Positions 36,415 to 46,554 of a DNA stretch of 64,000 bases are shown piece after piece; positions within the stretch are counted from its first letter, which is position 1; the number at the start of each line of letters is the position of its first letter. Made by a program: the position numbers and the translations under genes. A model generated the notes under the pieces. It saw nothing but the letters and a program-made list of their open reading frames with translations, did no database searches and was not told the DNA's origin. Origin of the DNA: Arenibacter echinorum (GTDB lineage Bacteria > Bacteroidota > Bacteroidia > Flavobacteriales > Flavobacteriaceae); NCBI RefSeq assembly GCF_003259375.1, contig NZ_QLLN01000007.1:270654-334653 (forward strand), read 5' to 3'.

Positions 36415-37761
36415 TTACTTGGATACCAATTCCTTTTTCCCGTTCATTTCCAGTTTATCCACAATAAATTTCCCCAAATTTCTACCTTGTCCTACCCCGA
36501 CTTCCACTGCGGCCCTATAATGTATGCCCCCGTACATTCTACTTATGGCTGCTTCATCTGCCGCCTGATTAAAAGAGGTAAAACTTCGTATTGGCAGACC
36601 ATAGGGTATTTCGGTATCGTCATCAAATGCAAAATTATCCCCAAAAATACTGGTTAAGGCCGTAGCTGCAGCACCGGAGACCACGGAATGTCCGCTGGTG
36701 TACTCTGGAAATGGGGGTGTTTGAAGGACAGGTGCCCAGTTTTCATCTATATACTGATTTATTACGGTTTCCGGACGTATTAAATTAGAACGGTATTTTT
36801 CGTCCCAACAGCTTATAAAGGCATCGGCTATTGCCATTGAAGTTTTGGTATAGGCAAATACGGTTTTGTCAAAATCCGAGTTTGTTTTCTCGCAAGCAAT
36901 TTTGGTAATCCCGATCCAATGTGCCCCTGGAGTAATCTTTTTGGTTGCGAACATTAAATGGCCCATGGTTACCGAAACATAAGGATTACAATCCCAAAAT
37001 TTTGCAATAGCTATCTCTTCCGAGCTATCCCCTTTGGCAGTAATGTCTTGACTAATATCATAAACCTCCTTTACTTCCCTGTAAAAGTCGGATCCTTTAT
37101 CCATAGAAAATGATGGTGGTGGCGCTGGCACAAATTGATTGGCAGAATCAATTACGAAGGGCCTTATTTTACTCCAATGAGGTTCTATTCCGTCCATATA
37201 AGCCGGTGGGGTGGGTTGCCAACGCGAATCATCGTCCGTATTAATGGTAAATTTGGGCATAGTCCTGGTCTGCTTATAATTATCCTTGTCCAACCAATCC
37301 CCTATATGCTTTGCCACGGCCAGACCATATTCCTCAGAATTCTCAAAGAGGGTCAAGTTTTTTTCTTGCCAATTTGCATACAAACTATCTCGATGTACCT
37401 CAATTTTATCCTCGGAAAAAATTAAACGCTTACTTAATTCCATATGCGCAATTAGGGCCGCCATTTGATAATTTATGGGCTTGTCCTCGGCTGGCACTGG
37501 AATAGGGGTCAAATCTGTAACCTGACTTACCAAAGATTTGTACTCATCGTTGTTCAGCGCTACAATTTCATAGGCAGCTATATTGGGATAAGCAAAAATT
37601 CTACTGGCCACTGGGGGAGAAAAAATATCATGGATCATAACTTCTGTGACCTTATGGATAGACCTATGTAGATCCTGGGAAGTAATAATTATAAGCTCTT
37701 CCTTTTTGTTGCATGATATTACAACCGCAAATAATACAACTAATTTTAAAAATAGTTTCAT
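36415..37761 (-). CDS. Vanadium-haloperoxidase/PAP2-like lipoprotein
   Basis: 448 aa from ATG at 37761 (an upstream TTG at 37779 is less likely). Signal ends at VISC (Cys17). The oxyanion site of the vanadium haloperoxidase/PAP2 superfamily is seen in order: NLIRPETVI (Arg), YTSGHSVVSGAA (SGH), and SRMYGGIHYRAA (Arg and catalytic His414). The same site binds vanadate in haloperoxidases or phosphate in acid phosphatases; sequence alone does not decide. It follows the second ASPIC/VCBS gene after 35 bp, so it is part of that operon. Probably surface or periplasmic. Confidence 0.78.
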   Translation of the reverse strand: MKLFLKLVVLFAVVISCNKKEELIIITSQDLHRSIHKVTEVMIHDIFSPPVASRIFAYPNIAAYEIVALNNDEYKSLVSQVTDLTPIPVPAEDKPINYQMAALIAHMELSKRLIFSEDKIEVHRDSLYANWQEKNLTLFENSEEYGLAVAKHIGDWLDKDNYKQTRTMPKFTINTDDDSRWQPTPPAYMDGIEPHWSKIRPFVIDSANQFVPAPPPSFSMDKGSDFYREVKEVYDISQDITAKGDSSEEIAIAKFWDCNPYVSVTMGHLMFATKKITPGAHWIGITKIACEKTNSDFDKTVFAYTKTSMAIADAFISCWDEKYRSNLIRPETVINQYIDENWAPVLQTPPFPEYTSGHSVVSGAAATALTSIFGDNFAFDDDTEIPYGLPIRSFTSFNQAADEAAISRMYGGIHYRAAVEVGVGQGRNLGKFIVDKLEMNGKKELVSK

Positions 37762-37796
37762 CTTAATCTTTTTGTCCAAATAATACTAAATCTCCC

Positions 37797-40700
37797 TTAA
37801 TCCCCCAAGTCATACACCTGGGCCTTGTCATCATTAAAGGTAACCAAGAGATAGGTCTTACCGTTTAAATCTATCATCTTCAAATGTCTAACAGATTTAA
37901 GCCCCAGTTCCAGTCCTAATTTGTTACCCAAAATTACATCATTTTTATCCTTTATCAGCGCTCCTGAGAAGGAATCCAACCTGCCATGATATGGCTTAAC
38001 ACCAAAATAGTTCCCCGCTGCAAGAATTTCAGTTTCCCCGTCCTTATCAAAGTCGTACTCCAAGAAGGCCCTTATTGGGGCAACCTGTAATTCCGATTTA
38101 AAGGGAACAAATGAATATTTCCCGCCATTATTCTCCAAGTAACCGGATTCTAGCGTATTCACTTCAAGAACGGTACTGTTCTTAAAGGAATCTACATCAA
38201 GAATATCCTCTATAGATTTTCCTGCAAAGGACTTATAAGTTAAAAATTTCTTTCTAAGGCCAACCATCTGGGCCGAAAGTTCATCCAATCCTTCCAAAGA
38301 ATAATATTTGCCATTTTTTTCAATGGCCACTATAGTCTCCGTACTTCCGTTCTGGTCAAAATCCGAATAAAACATTTTCATTGGAAATTTATCCGATGCT
38401 TTAAATTTGGTGTTGTTGCCCCAATTACCCAGTAGATAATCCAAGTCTCCGTCCTTATCTATATCAAAGGGAATTATACATTCCCACAGTCCTTTATAAG
38501 GGCGGTCCAAAGGTAAAACTTCCATCAATTGCCCCTTGTTGTTCTTAAAGAATTTCGGCGACATCCACTCCCCTACCACTATTAAATCCAATACCCCATC
38601 ATTGTCAAAATCGGACCAAGCGGCATCAGTGACCATCCCTACCTTTTGTAGTTCCTTATTTTCCACAACAGTGAACCTGCCTTGATCGTTTCTTAGCAAA
38701 AAGGAATTGGGGATATTGCCAAAATCGTTGGTTATGGCATTATTGCCTATAAATAAATCCAAGTCCTCATCGTTGTCGAAATCACTTTCCCGTATTACGG
38801 CAGCATTTTCAAAATACTCCGGTAACACACCAGGCTCAAAACCGGTAGTGTTTTGAAGGTAATAACTATCTTTTAAGGGTGGCATTTCATTATAAAAATC
38901 CCCGCCTCCGGATCCTATTACAAGATCGGCCATCCCATCTTTGTTCAGATCAGCTATTAGGGCAGTAATATCCTCCTTTATAGAGTCATTGGCAATATTA
39001 TCTATTCTCTTTTCCAGATAGGTAGTATCGCCTTGTAAAAATATTCTGGACGGAATGTATTTGGAACCTCCAAAGAACAAATCCTTTTTACCATCACCGT
39101 TCAAATCCCCTATGGCCAATGCCGGACCACGATCCGATATTTGATAGGGAATCAATTTCTGTCTGTTGATATCCAGATAATTGTCTTCCTCATGCTCAAA
39201 ATTGATTCCCAAGTTACCTGTAACCTTTTGGAACATCTTTTTGGAAGTAGGTCTTAGCGAATTATAACTGAAGGGTTTTGTGTTTTCTGGGGAAATAACC
39301 AAGGTTTGATTGGTAGCCACTTGTTTTAAGACTTGAAAGGTCTTATTTGGCCAGACAATTTTTAAGGAGTCTACCGTCTTTTGTTTTCCAAAACCAAAAT
39401 GGACCATGGGTTCTGAAGAGGCTTGGAACCCCCGAACGGTATACAGTTCCTTATACTGTAATTTCCCATTTAGATAGGCAAAAACTTTGGTGCCAATGCC
39501 AAATTTATTCTTGGCCGTATAATTAAACCTAAGTTTTAAATAATTGGCCTCGGTGTCCGTTTTATTGATATACAATGCCGCGGGACTGTTGAGGGTATTG
39601 GTTATAAGGTCCAGATCACCATCATTGTCCAAATCTGCCATGGCAGTAGCCCCGGAAATCAAGGTATCCTTCATGATCCAAGTGCCGGACATATCTTGAT
39701 ACTTCATGTCCTCCCCACCTTTAAAAACATAATTATGGGTCACCCCGGAAGGCATCATATTAATGGCTTGTTGGTCCACAAGTTTGGTATTGTTAAGCTT
39801 GTTTCTTATTTGTTCGTCCGAAGCGAATTTTATAAAGTCAAGATCGTTTGGCCTTTTGGGGATACCATTGGAAATAAAGATATCCTGTTCCCCATCCTGG
39901 TCATAATCCCCAAAAAGTGCACTCCAACTCCAATCGGTCGCCGCAATTCCGCTTTGGATAGCTGTTTCGGAATAGGGGGCATTGTGCTGGTTTATAAACA
40001 GCATATTCCTGGAATATTGGTAGTGGTACCCAAAACGAGCCACTCTCAAAATTTGGGTTTGGGTAAGGTCGTCCCCCTCTGAAGACTTAAGTACCTTTTC
40101 ATCTTCGGGGAGCATGTCCAAAGAAATAAGATCTGGCCAACCGTCATGGTTAATATCGGCTACGTCGTTCCCCATGGAAAATTTGGTGGTATGTCCAAAA
40201 TAACTCCGCAATTGTTCTGAAAATGTTCCATTGCCGTTGTTGATATAATAATAATCGTCCTCATGAAAATCGTTCCCAACATAGATATCCGGATATCCAT
40301 CCTGATTAAAATCGGCTACTGCAATACCCAGTCCGTATCCATTTGCGCCACCATAAATGCCCGCTTCTTCACTAACATCTTCAAAAATGCCCCCATCATT
40401 GCGCAACAACCTATCCCCCGATTGGGCATTTCTCTTTTTACGTATTTCGGCCTTACCATAAGATTCTTGGGTATGTACGGCATGATTGAGCAGGTACATA
40501 TCCAAATCCCCGTCCAAATCGTAGTCCAACAAGGCGGCGGAACTACTGTAGGTATCAAAATCGAGTCCAAATCCGGCTGCACTTTCCGTAAAGGTAGTAT
40601 CCCCATTGTTAATATACAGTTCATTATGTCCGTTAAAGCCATTTATACCTACTACTGCGCAGACGTAGATATCCAGGAGACCGTCCCCATTAATATCTCC

Positions 40701-41045
40701 CATAATGGCTCCCGTATTCCAGGAGCTTTCCCCAGCAATACCCGCAGTGTCCGTAATATCCCTAAACTTCAACCCACCTTCGTTTAGGTAAAGTCTATTT
40801 TTAACTTGGTTCCCGGAAAGAAAAACATCTGGCAGTCCATCCCCATTAATATCCCCAATAGCTACTCCACCTCCATTGTAGAAATAGAGATAGTCAAGAA
40901 TATTCAAGTCGTCGGATTCCGTAACGGTATTCTGAAAGTCGATCCCCGTTTCGCTTGGCGATGGGTTCCTGAAAACCTCACCTTCCTTCGGGCCACAACC
41001 CAAGAGAACCACTGTGAATAAAACAAAAAAGTTATATCTACTCAT
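37797..41045 (-). CDS. ASPIC/UnbV VCBS-repeat lipoprotein (second of tandem pair)
   Basis: 1082 aa from ATG at 41045, overlapping the previous gene by eight bases. Lipobox VLLGC. Many FG-GAP/VCBS repeats with Ca-binding Asp loops are visible, for example YLYFYNGGGVAIGDINGDGL, DGLLDIYVCA, DLDGDLDMYLL, FDNDGVLDLIVVGEW. An ASPIC/UnbV domain (CRTAC1-like) lies about residues 510-600 (YLKLRFNYTAKNKFGIGTKV, YTVRGFQASSEPMVHFGFGK, VDSLKIVWPN). These propeller proteins sit at the outer surface in Bacteroidota and may bind glycans or help partner complexes. It is about the same length and domain order as its upstream neighbour. Confidence 0.85.
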   Translation of the reverse strand: MSRYNFFVLFTVVLLGCGPKEGEVFRNPSPSETGIDFQNTVTESDDLNILDYLYFYNGGGVAIGDINGDGLPDVFLSGNQVKNRLYLNEGGLKFRDITDTAGIAGESSWNTGAIMGDINGDGLLDIYVCAVVGINGFNGHNELYINNGDTTFTESAAGFGLDFDTYSSSAALLDYDLDGDLDMYLLNHAVHTQESYGKAEIRKKRNAQSGDRLLRNDGGIFEDVSEEAGIYGGANGYGLGIAVADFNQDGYPDIYVGNDFHEDDYYYINNGNGTFSEQLRSYFGHTTKFSMGNDVADINHDGWPDLISLDMLPEDEKVLKSSEGDDLTQTQILRVARFGYHYQYSRNMLFINQHNAPYSETAIQSGIAATDWSWSALFGDYDQDGEQDIFISNGIPKRPNDLDFIKFASDEQIRNKLNNTKLVDQQAINMMPSGVTHNYVFKGGEDMKYQDMSGTWIMKDTLISGATAMADLDNDGDLDLITNTLNSPAALYINKTDTEANYLKLRFNYTAKNKFGIGTKVFAYLNGKLQYKELYTVRGFQASSEPMVHFGFGKQKTVDSLKIVWPNKTFQVLKQVATNQTLVISPENTKPFSYNSLRPTSKKMFQKVTGNLGINFEHEEDNYLDINRQKLIPYQISDRGPALAIGDLNGDGKKDLFFGGSKYIPSRIFLQGDTTYLEKRIDNIANDSIKEDITALIADLNKDGMADLVIGSGGGDFYNEMPPLKDSYYLQNTTGFEPGVLPEYFENAAVIRESDFDNDEDLDLFIGNNAITNDFGNIPNSFLLRNDQGRFTVVENKELQKVGMVTDAAWSDFDNDGVLDLIVVGEWMSPKFFKNNKGQLMEVLPLDRPYKGLWECIIPFDIDKDGDLDYLLGNWGNNTKFKASDKFPMKMFYSDFDQNGSTETIVAIEKNGKYYSLEGLDELSAQMVGLRKKFLTYKSFAGKSIEDILDVDSFKNSTVLEVNTLESGYLENNGGKYSFVPFKSELQVAPIRAFLEYDFDKDGETEILAAGNYFGVKPYHGRLDSFSGALIKDKNDVILGNKLGLELGLKSVRHLKMIDLNGKTYLLVTFNDDKAQVYDLGD

Positions 41046-44000
41046 CCAGTGCAAAAACTTTTGGTTTATTATCATTAATGGCAGCAATTACGAACCGTTT
41101 ACCATTGCTGTCCTGAAACTGTTCAATATGTTTTACCTCCTCTTTTATTAAGAACCCGCTTTCATCGTAATTCTGCCATTTAAAATCCAATTTTTCATTT
41201 CCCAGAAGAATACTCCCAAAATTGGCGTCCAGACGTGAATATTGAGGTTTGAATTCAAAGTTATTACCGCCCATAATAAGGTCCAAATAGCCGTCGCCAT
41301 TAACATCGGTACAGGTAATTCCGCAGACGCAGGACAATTGTACTCGCCCTGGTAACTTTTTTATGGTAAATTTTCCTCCCCCTTCATTAATGGCAATTAC
41401 CGATTCCTGTACGGTGCCCTCCTTTACTATAGATCGATCGAAAATTTCGCCAGAAAACAATTCCCCTATCGTTCTTTTTGCATATTCGGAAGCTTTGAGG
41501 TTTTGCTTTTTCAAGGCCACCATTTGGGTTGTCAACTCCTTCTTTTGATGAATGGGGTAGTCCTTCCCCTCAAAATTTCGCGTGGTAATTTGTTCAATGG
41601 TCCCATTATTATCAAAATCGTTGACCCACAGTTTCATTGGATTATCCCTAGAACAGGAATAGGGCACATTATTCCCCTGATTTCCCAAAATCAAATCATA
41701 ATCGCCATCATTGTCCAAATCTTCTGCACTCACTACATTCCACCATCCGGTTAAACTATCCAGTGCAGTATTCATCTTGGAAATTCTCTTGCCGGAGTTT
41801 TTATAGATTACCGGCCTGCCCCAATCTGCCACGGTTATTAAATCTTTCTTCTGGTCACCATCCATATCTACCCAGATAGCGTCCGTTACCATGCCTGCCT
41901 GTTTTGTATCGTAGGCAAGACGTTCCGTAGCATCCACAAAAGTGCCGTCTCCCTTATTTTCAAGGAATAAATGGTCTGGATCCAAACCATAATTCCCTAC
42001 AACACTCCTAGACCCTATAAAGACGTCCATATCCCCGTCACTATCAAAATCATGGGGCGCAATCACGGCAATATTTTTAAAGGTACTGGGCAAAATTTCA
42101 GATGAAGCCACAAAAACTCCCTTGCCGTTATTAATGTAAAGCCTTGCCCTATAGCGTGTTTCATCCCCTACCTGATTTCCGCCATTACCTACCATCAGGT
42201 CCATATCGCCATCACCATCTACATCCAAAAAGGCCGCGGCAGTATCCTCTAGCGCCACATCCTTTTCAAATGCCTTTTGAACACTGGCGGTTAATTTTCC
42301 ATTGCCATTATGAAGATAGAGTACCCCGGGCTGATTTGCCCCACCTCCAATAAAAATATCCTCATTACCATCACCATTAACGTCGGCCACAGCCAAGGCA
42401 GGTCCTTCTTGGGAGAGCATTTTAGAAATCAGCCCTTCGTAATCAAAGTCATTGTAATTGTTCTCTTTGTGCTGCAATAGCTTGGCATTGGCCAGCTCCC
42501 TAAGAAGAGGATTGACATTGCTTTTATTATTGGGAACAAATAAATCCTGGGCCTCAGAATTCTTAAGGGTCAGGAATTGATTGGTTTTAATATTGCTGAA
42601 TTTTTGGGTACGGTCGTCGGGCCAAATTACCTGCAAGGAATCAATGGAGGTATTTTTGCCCAGGCCAATGGTCATTATATAGTCCACTGAGGATTGAAAA
42701 CCTCTTGAAGGCATTAATTCCTGTACTATTACCTGATCGTCAAAAAAAAGTTTTACGGTGGCCCCAATGGCAAATTTGTTCCCATCCTTGCCTTCAAACT
42801 TTAATTTAAGATAATTGTTTCCGGACTTTTTTTCACTGTGATTCTCATATACAAAAGCCTCCATATTTACATTATTGACCACAATATCCAAGTCCCCATC
42901 ATTATCAAGGTCACCGTAAGCCGCTCCATTGGACATACTGGGCAATTCCAAGCCCCATTTTTTGGTTTCATTGGAAAATGTAATGTCCCCATTGTTCCTA
43001 TACGCGTAGTTTGGTTGGGGAGCAATGGGCATTTTGGATATTATGGAATCTATGGATTGTTTCTCTCCTGTTAGTGCCATTTCCTGGATAATCTCGTTAG
43101 CAAAGAAGTCCACAAAATCCAGATCCGTAAGATCGTGATTAATACCATTGGTTATGTAAATATCCTTTAAACCATCGTTGTCCATATCGAACATAAGTCC
43201 GGCCCAGCTCCAATCGGTTTTGGCAACACCACTGTAATAGGCTATCTCGGAAAACGAATTATTTCCGTTATTTAATTGCAAGGTGTTTTGGATGTACTGC
43301 TGGTAAAAATCCTTGCTCTGCTTTAGTTTAAAAACGTTGTAACCTTCAAACTCCATAACCGATTTCACCCTTTGGTCCCCTTCCGGTAGCATATCCGTAA
43401 TAAAGATATCCGCATAGCCGTCATTGTTTATATCGGCCATGTCTATTCCCATTGCGGATAAACTTAAATGGGAGGTCCATTGTTCAATTTCCTCCTTAAA
43501 AGTGCCATCCTTTTGATTGATATAGAGGTAATCCCTTTCGTAAAAATCATTGGAAACATAGATATCCGGATAGAGATCCCCATTGATATCACTTACCATT
43601 ACCCCAAGTCCAAAGCCTATTAAACTTCCATAAATACCAGCTTTTTCACTAACATCCACAAACTTGCCGTTGTCATTTCTAAGGAGCATATCGCCCACAC
43701 CTTTGAAGATCTCCGGAACTCCGGCCCAATCTTGGGCCCTTACTTCGCGCTGTTCTGCATACCCCAGACTACTTACGGGAACATTACTGTTATTCAATAT
43801 ATATGCATCAAGATCCCCGTCCTTATCGTAATCAAAAAACGTGGCATGGGTAGAAAAACCGGTCTTGGCCAAATTATATTCAGCGGCCTTCTCGGTAAAG
43901 GTAAGATCGCCATTGTTTATATAAAGGTCATTATCATGGTTATTACCCTCCATATTACCTGCATTACTTACATAAAGATCCAATAATCCATCATTATTAA

Positions 44001-44394
44001 TATCTACCATGGTTACCCCTGTAGACCAGGGTTTGTTTCCCTGTACACCTGCTTTCTCGGAAATATCCTCAAATTGTAGACCTCCTTTGTTCAAATACAG
44101 TTTATTGGGAACCATATTCCCTGTAAGATAAATATCGGGTAGGCCATCGTTATTAATATCACCAATTGCCACTCCCCCGCCATTGTAGAAATTTCTATAC
44201 TTAAAAATATTAAAGTCTTTCTGGTTTACTACTTTATTTACGAAGTCGATACCTGTTTTTTCAGAGGCTAATAATGAGAATAAGGCATCCCCGTTATCCA
44301 CGGCCACTTTATCCACTTCTTTTTTTTGGGAACAAGACCCCAACAATAGCACTCCCATTAAAATAAGGCTTCCCCTTATAATAAGTTTCCCCAT
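41038..44394 (-). CDS. ASPIC/UnbV VCBS-repeat lipoprotein (first of tandem pair)
   Basis: 1118 aa. Lipobox LLLGSC. Same architecture as the downstream paralogue: FG-GAP/VCBS repeats (YRNFYNGGGVAIGDINNDGL, DNDGLKDIYITNG, YGDLDNDGDLDIVV, DVDGDGDMDLMVGNGGN) and an ASPIC/UnbV domain (YLKLKFEGKDGNKFAIGATV, MPSRGFQSSVDYIMTIGLGK, IDSLQVIWPDD). C-terminal CVCGITCTDVNGDGYLDLIM contains a CxCxxxC cluster not seen in the second copy. First gene of the operon whose third gene is haloperoxidase-like. It is divergent from the SSS symporter across a 413-bp gap. Confidence 0.85.
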   Translation of the reverse strand: MGKLIIRGSLILMGVLLLGSCSQKKEVDKVAVDNGDALFSLLASEKTGIDFVNKVVNQKDFNIFKYRNFYNGGGVAIGDINNDGLPDIYLTGNMVPNKLYLNKGGLQFEDISEKAGVQGNKPWSTGVTMVDINNDGLLDLYVSNAGNMEGNNHDNDLYINNGDLTFTEKAAEYNLAKTGFSTHATFFDYDKDGDLDAYILNNSNVPVSSLGYAEQREVRAQDWAGVPEIFKGVGDMLLRNDNGKFVDVSEKAGIYGSLIGFGLGVMVSDINGDLYPDIYVSNDFYERDYLYINQKDGTFKEEIEQWTSHLSLSAMGIDMADINNDGYADIFITDMLPEGDQRVKSVMEFEGYNVFKLKQSKDFYQQYIQNTLQLNNGNNSFSEIAYYSGVAKTDWSWAGLMFDMDNDGLKDIYITNGINHDLTDLDFVDFFANEIIQEMALTGEKQSIDSIISKMPIAPQPNYAYRNNGDITFSNETKKWGLELPSMSNGAAYGDLDNDGDLDIVVNNVNMEAFVYENHSEKKSGNNYLKLKFEGKDGNKFAIGATVKLFFDDQVIVQELMPSRGFQSSVDYIMTIGLGKNTSIDSLQVIWPDDRTQKFSNIKTNQFLTLKNSEAQDLFVPNNKSNVNPLLRELANAKLLQHKENNYNDFDYEGLISKMLSQEGPALAVADVNGDGNEDIFIGGGANQPGVLYLHNGNGKLTASVQKAFEKDVALEDTAAAFLDVDGDGDMDLMVGNGGNQVGDETRYRARLYINNGKGVFVASSEILPSTFKNIAVIAPHDFDSDGDMDVFIGSRSVVGNYGLDPDHLFLENKGDGTFVDATERLAYDTKQAGMVTDAIWVDMDGDQKKDLITVADWGRPVIYKNSGKRISKMNTALDSLTGWWNVVSAEDLDNDGDYDLILGNQGNNVPYSCSRDNPMKLWVNDFDNNGTIEQITTRNFEGKDYPIHQKKELTTQMVALKKQNLKASEYAKRTIGELFSGEIFDRSIVKEGTVQESVIAINEGGGKFTIKKLPGRVQLSCVCGITCTDVNGDGYLDLIMGGNNFEFKPQYSRLDANFGSILLGNEKLDFKWQNYDESGFLIKEEVKHIEQFQDSNGKRFVIAAINDNKPKVFALDE

Positions 44395-44807
44395 ATATTC
44401 TTGTGATTATTTTTTTGAGATAGCCTTAAAATCCATTAAATATTTTCCACGGCTATTTACCATTTTAATTTCAATCCATTTTGCCAATATTTTTTTCCAA
44501 CCAGCAAGGAAAAGTGAATTCCATAAAATACATGGCCTTTTTGGACCTCCATTCAAAAGATCTAAAATCGTTATGAAAGCTGGTATTCAAAGGGAAAAAG
44601 CCACCCTTTAAACATAGGGACGAAGATAAATAAAGTTCAATAATTTAAAGGTGAAATCAATGTTAATAATTGATATTTTTTTGCGCTTCCCTGATAGTAT
44701 TTTGATTCACCCTAAATATGCATTTTGTGATAAAGTAAATATCCATGCCATATATTATAAATAATCCAATATATTTAGACCACCAATCAATTAAACTCGA
44801 ATTTATA
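44395..44807. other. Divergent intergenic region (ASPIC/VCBS operon / SSS symporter)
   Basis: 413 bp with no credible gene or RNA. It must hold promoters for both directions but I find no full TTTG / TAnnTTTG pair; the ATATTTTTTTGCG and GTATTTTGATT stretches near 44670-44705 are the nearest matches. Confidence 0.4.
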
Positions 44808-46460
44808 ATGTTAGGAATTCTTTCTTTCGTAGGCTTTACCCTTTTAGTGGCCCTTATAGCCTACCTGGCTACCCGAAAAACTGATGAAAGTTCCTCTGAT
44901 GGTTATTTCTTGGGAGGTAGAAGCCTTACCGCCGGAGTAATCGCAGGTTCTTTACTTTTAACAAATCTTTCTACGGAACAAATAGTAGGTCTTAACGGAA
45001 GTGCTTATACCGATGGTTTATCGGTAATGGCCTGGGAGACCTTAGCGGCAATTGCCATGGTAGTTACTGCCGTTTTTCTATTGCCCAGGTATTTAAAAGG
45101 CGGACTTACCACCATCCCCCAATTCTTGGCAAAAAGATTTGATGTAACTACAAAAACCATAACCTCAGGTCTCTTTTTGACCGGCTATGTGGTAGTACTT
45201 TTACCTGTTATCCTATATTCCGGTTCCGTGGCAATAAGTGGCATGTTCAATGTTCCCGAACTTTTGGGGGTTTCAGATTCGACTGCCCTGGTCTTGTGCA
45301 TTTGGGGAATTGGAGTAATTGGATCTATTTACGCAGTTTTTGGTGGACTAAAGGCTGTTGCCGTTTCGGATAGTATTAACGCTATTGGTCTCATTGTTGG
45401 GGGAATCTTGATACCCATTTTTGGATTGATGGCCATAGGGGACGGAAATATGTTTACCGGTCTTGACAATTTAATTACTTCGGATGCCGCACGATTTGAC
45501 TCTACCGGTAACGCTGGACAGGAAGTACCATTTTCTACAATTTTCACAGGAATGATGCTGGTACAGCTTTTTTATTGGGGTACCAACCAACAGATTATAC
45601 AAAGAGCCTTGGGAGCCAAGAATTTGGCCGAGGGTCAAAAGGGATTATTATTAGCTTCTTTTTTAAAGATTCTTGGACCTTTAATTTTAGTTCTTCCAGG
45701 AATGATTGCCTATCATTATTTTGATGGCAGTTTGGCTTCCAGTGACCTTGCCTATCCAGAATTGGTACGTGCCGTATTGCCTAAACCTTTGGTCGGATTT
45801 TTTGCAGCTGTACTGTTCGGGGCCATTTTGAGTTCCTTTAACAGTGTGCTCAACAGTTCGGTAACCCTGTTCGGAATTGATATATACAAACAGCATATAA
45901 ATAAGGAAGCCCCTGAAAAAACAGTGGTTAAATACGGAAAGATATTTGGTATCTGTTTGGCACTGGCAGCTATGTTCATAGCGCCATTAATCGCCAATGC
46001 CGGTAGTCTGTTCAATTACCTACAGGAGATAAACGGTATATACAGTATTCCTATATTCACAATTATTGTAGTAGGGTATTTAACCAAAAGGGTACCTGCT
46101 ATAGCTGCTAAAATAGGCATCTTTTCGGGATCATTATTATATATTATAAGTCAGTTTATCCTTAAGGGCCAGTTTGTGGATAAAGCCCTTGAAACGGCCA
46201 AGGCCTCTGGCATTACAGACCCTGCCGCATTGAAATTAATAGAGGCAGATGCTTATCCACACTATTTGCACATCATGGCTATTTTGTTTGTTACCAATGC
46301 CGCGATTATGCTTTTGATAGGAAAGTTTTACCCTAGAAAAGAAGCCTTTGAGCTGGAATACACCAAGCAAGTTTCTATAGAACCCTATAAATATGTAAAC
46401 CATGTAGGGATTGCCATTTGCGTTATAGTAATTGGAATTTATATTTATTTTGCCAAATAG
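44808..46460 (+). CDS. Sodium:solute symporter (SSS family)
   Basis: 550 aa from ATG at 44808 (MLGILSFVGFTLLVALIAYL); the frame extends 21 codons upstream, but those are polar and unlike an SSS start. About 13 to 14 membrane helices. SSS features: DGYFLGGRSLTAGVIAGSLL (start of TM2-like region), GSIYAVFGGLKAVAVSDSIN, FYWGTNQQIIQRALGAKN, and GFFAAVLFGAILSSFNSVLN. The GTNQQIIQR segment is typical of sugar-type SSS (SglT-like) members. It imports a sugar or related solute with Na+. It lies next to SusD/SusC and the maltose-type genes, so a glucose or oligosaccharide product is plausible but not shown. Confidence 0.85.
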   Translation: MLGILSFVGFTLLVALIAYLATRKTDESSSDGYFLGGRSLTAGVIAGSLLLTNLSTEQIVGLNGSAYTDGLSVMAWETLAAIAMVVTAVFLLPRYLKGGLTTIPQFLAKRFDVTTKTITSGLFLTGYVVVLLPVILYSGSVAISGMFNVPELLGVSDSTALVLCIWGIGVIGSIYAVFGGLKAVAVSDSINAIGLIVGGILIPIFGLMAIGDGNMFTGLDNLITSDAARFDSTGNAGQEVPFSTIFTGMMLVQLFYWGTNQQIIQRALGAKNLAEGQKGLLLASFLKILGPLILVLPGMIAYHYFDGSLASSDLAYPELVRAVLPKPLVGFFAAVLFGAILSSFNSVLNSSVTLFGIDIYKQHINKEAPEKTVVKYGKIFGICLALAAMFIAPLIANAGSLFNYLQEINGIYSIPIFTIIVVGYLTKRVPAIAAKIGIFSGSLLYIISQFILKGQFVDKALETAKASGITDPAALKLIEADAYPHYLHIMAILFVTNAAIMLLIGKFYPRKEAFELEYTKQVSIEPYKYVNHVGIAICVIVIGIYIYFAK

Positions 46461-46496
46461 TTTCTTGGCAATAGCACTAAACAACTTTGCCACATA

Positions 46497-46532
46497 AAAA
46501 AGAGGGCTGTTCAAATGAACAGCCCTCTTTTT
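46497..46532. terminator. Bidirectional terminator between SSS symporter and SusD
   Basis: A 36-nt perfect inverted repeat (core GAGGGCTGTTCA / TGAACAGCCCTC) is flanked by A and T runs on both sides, so it can end transcription from the symporter (+) and from susD (-), which converge here. Confidence 0.9.
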
Positions 46533-46554
46533 AGTATAAACCTAAATTAAATTT

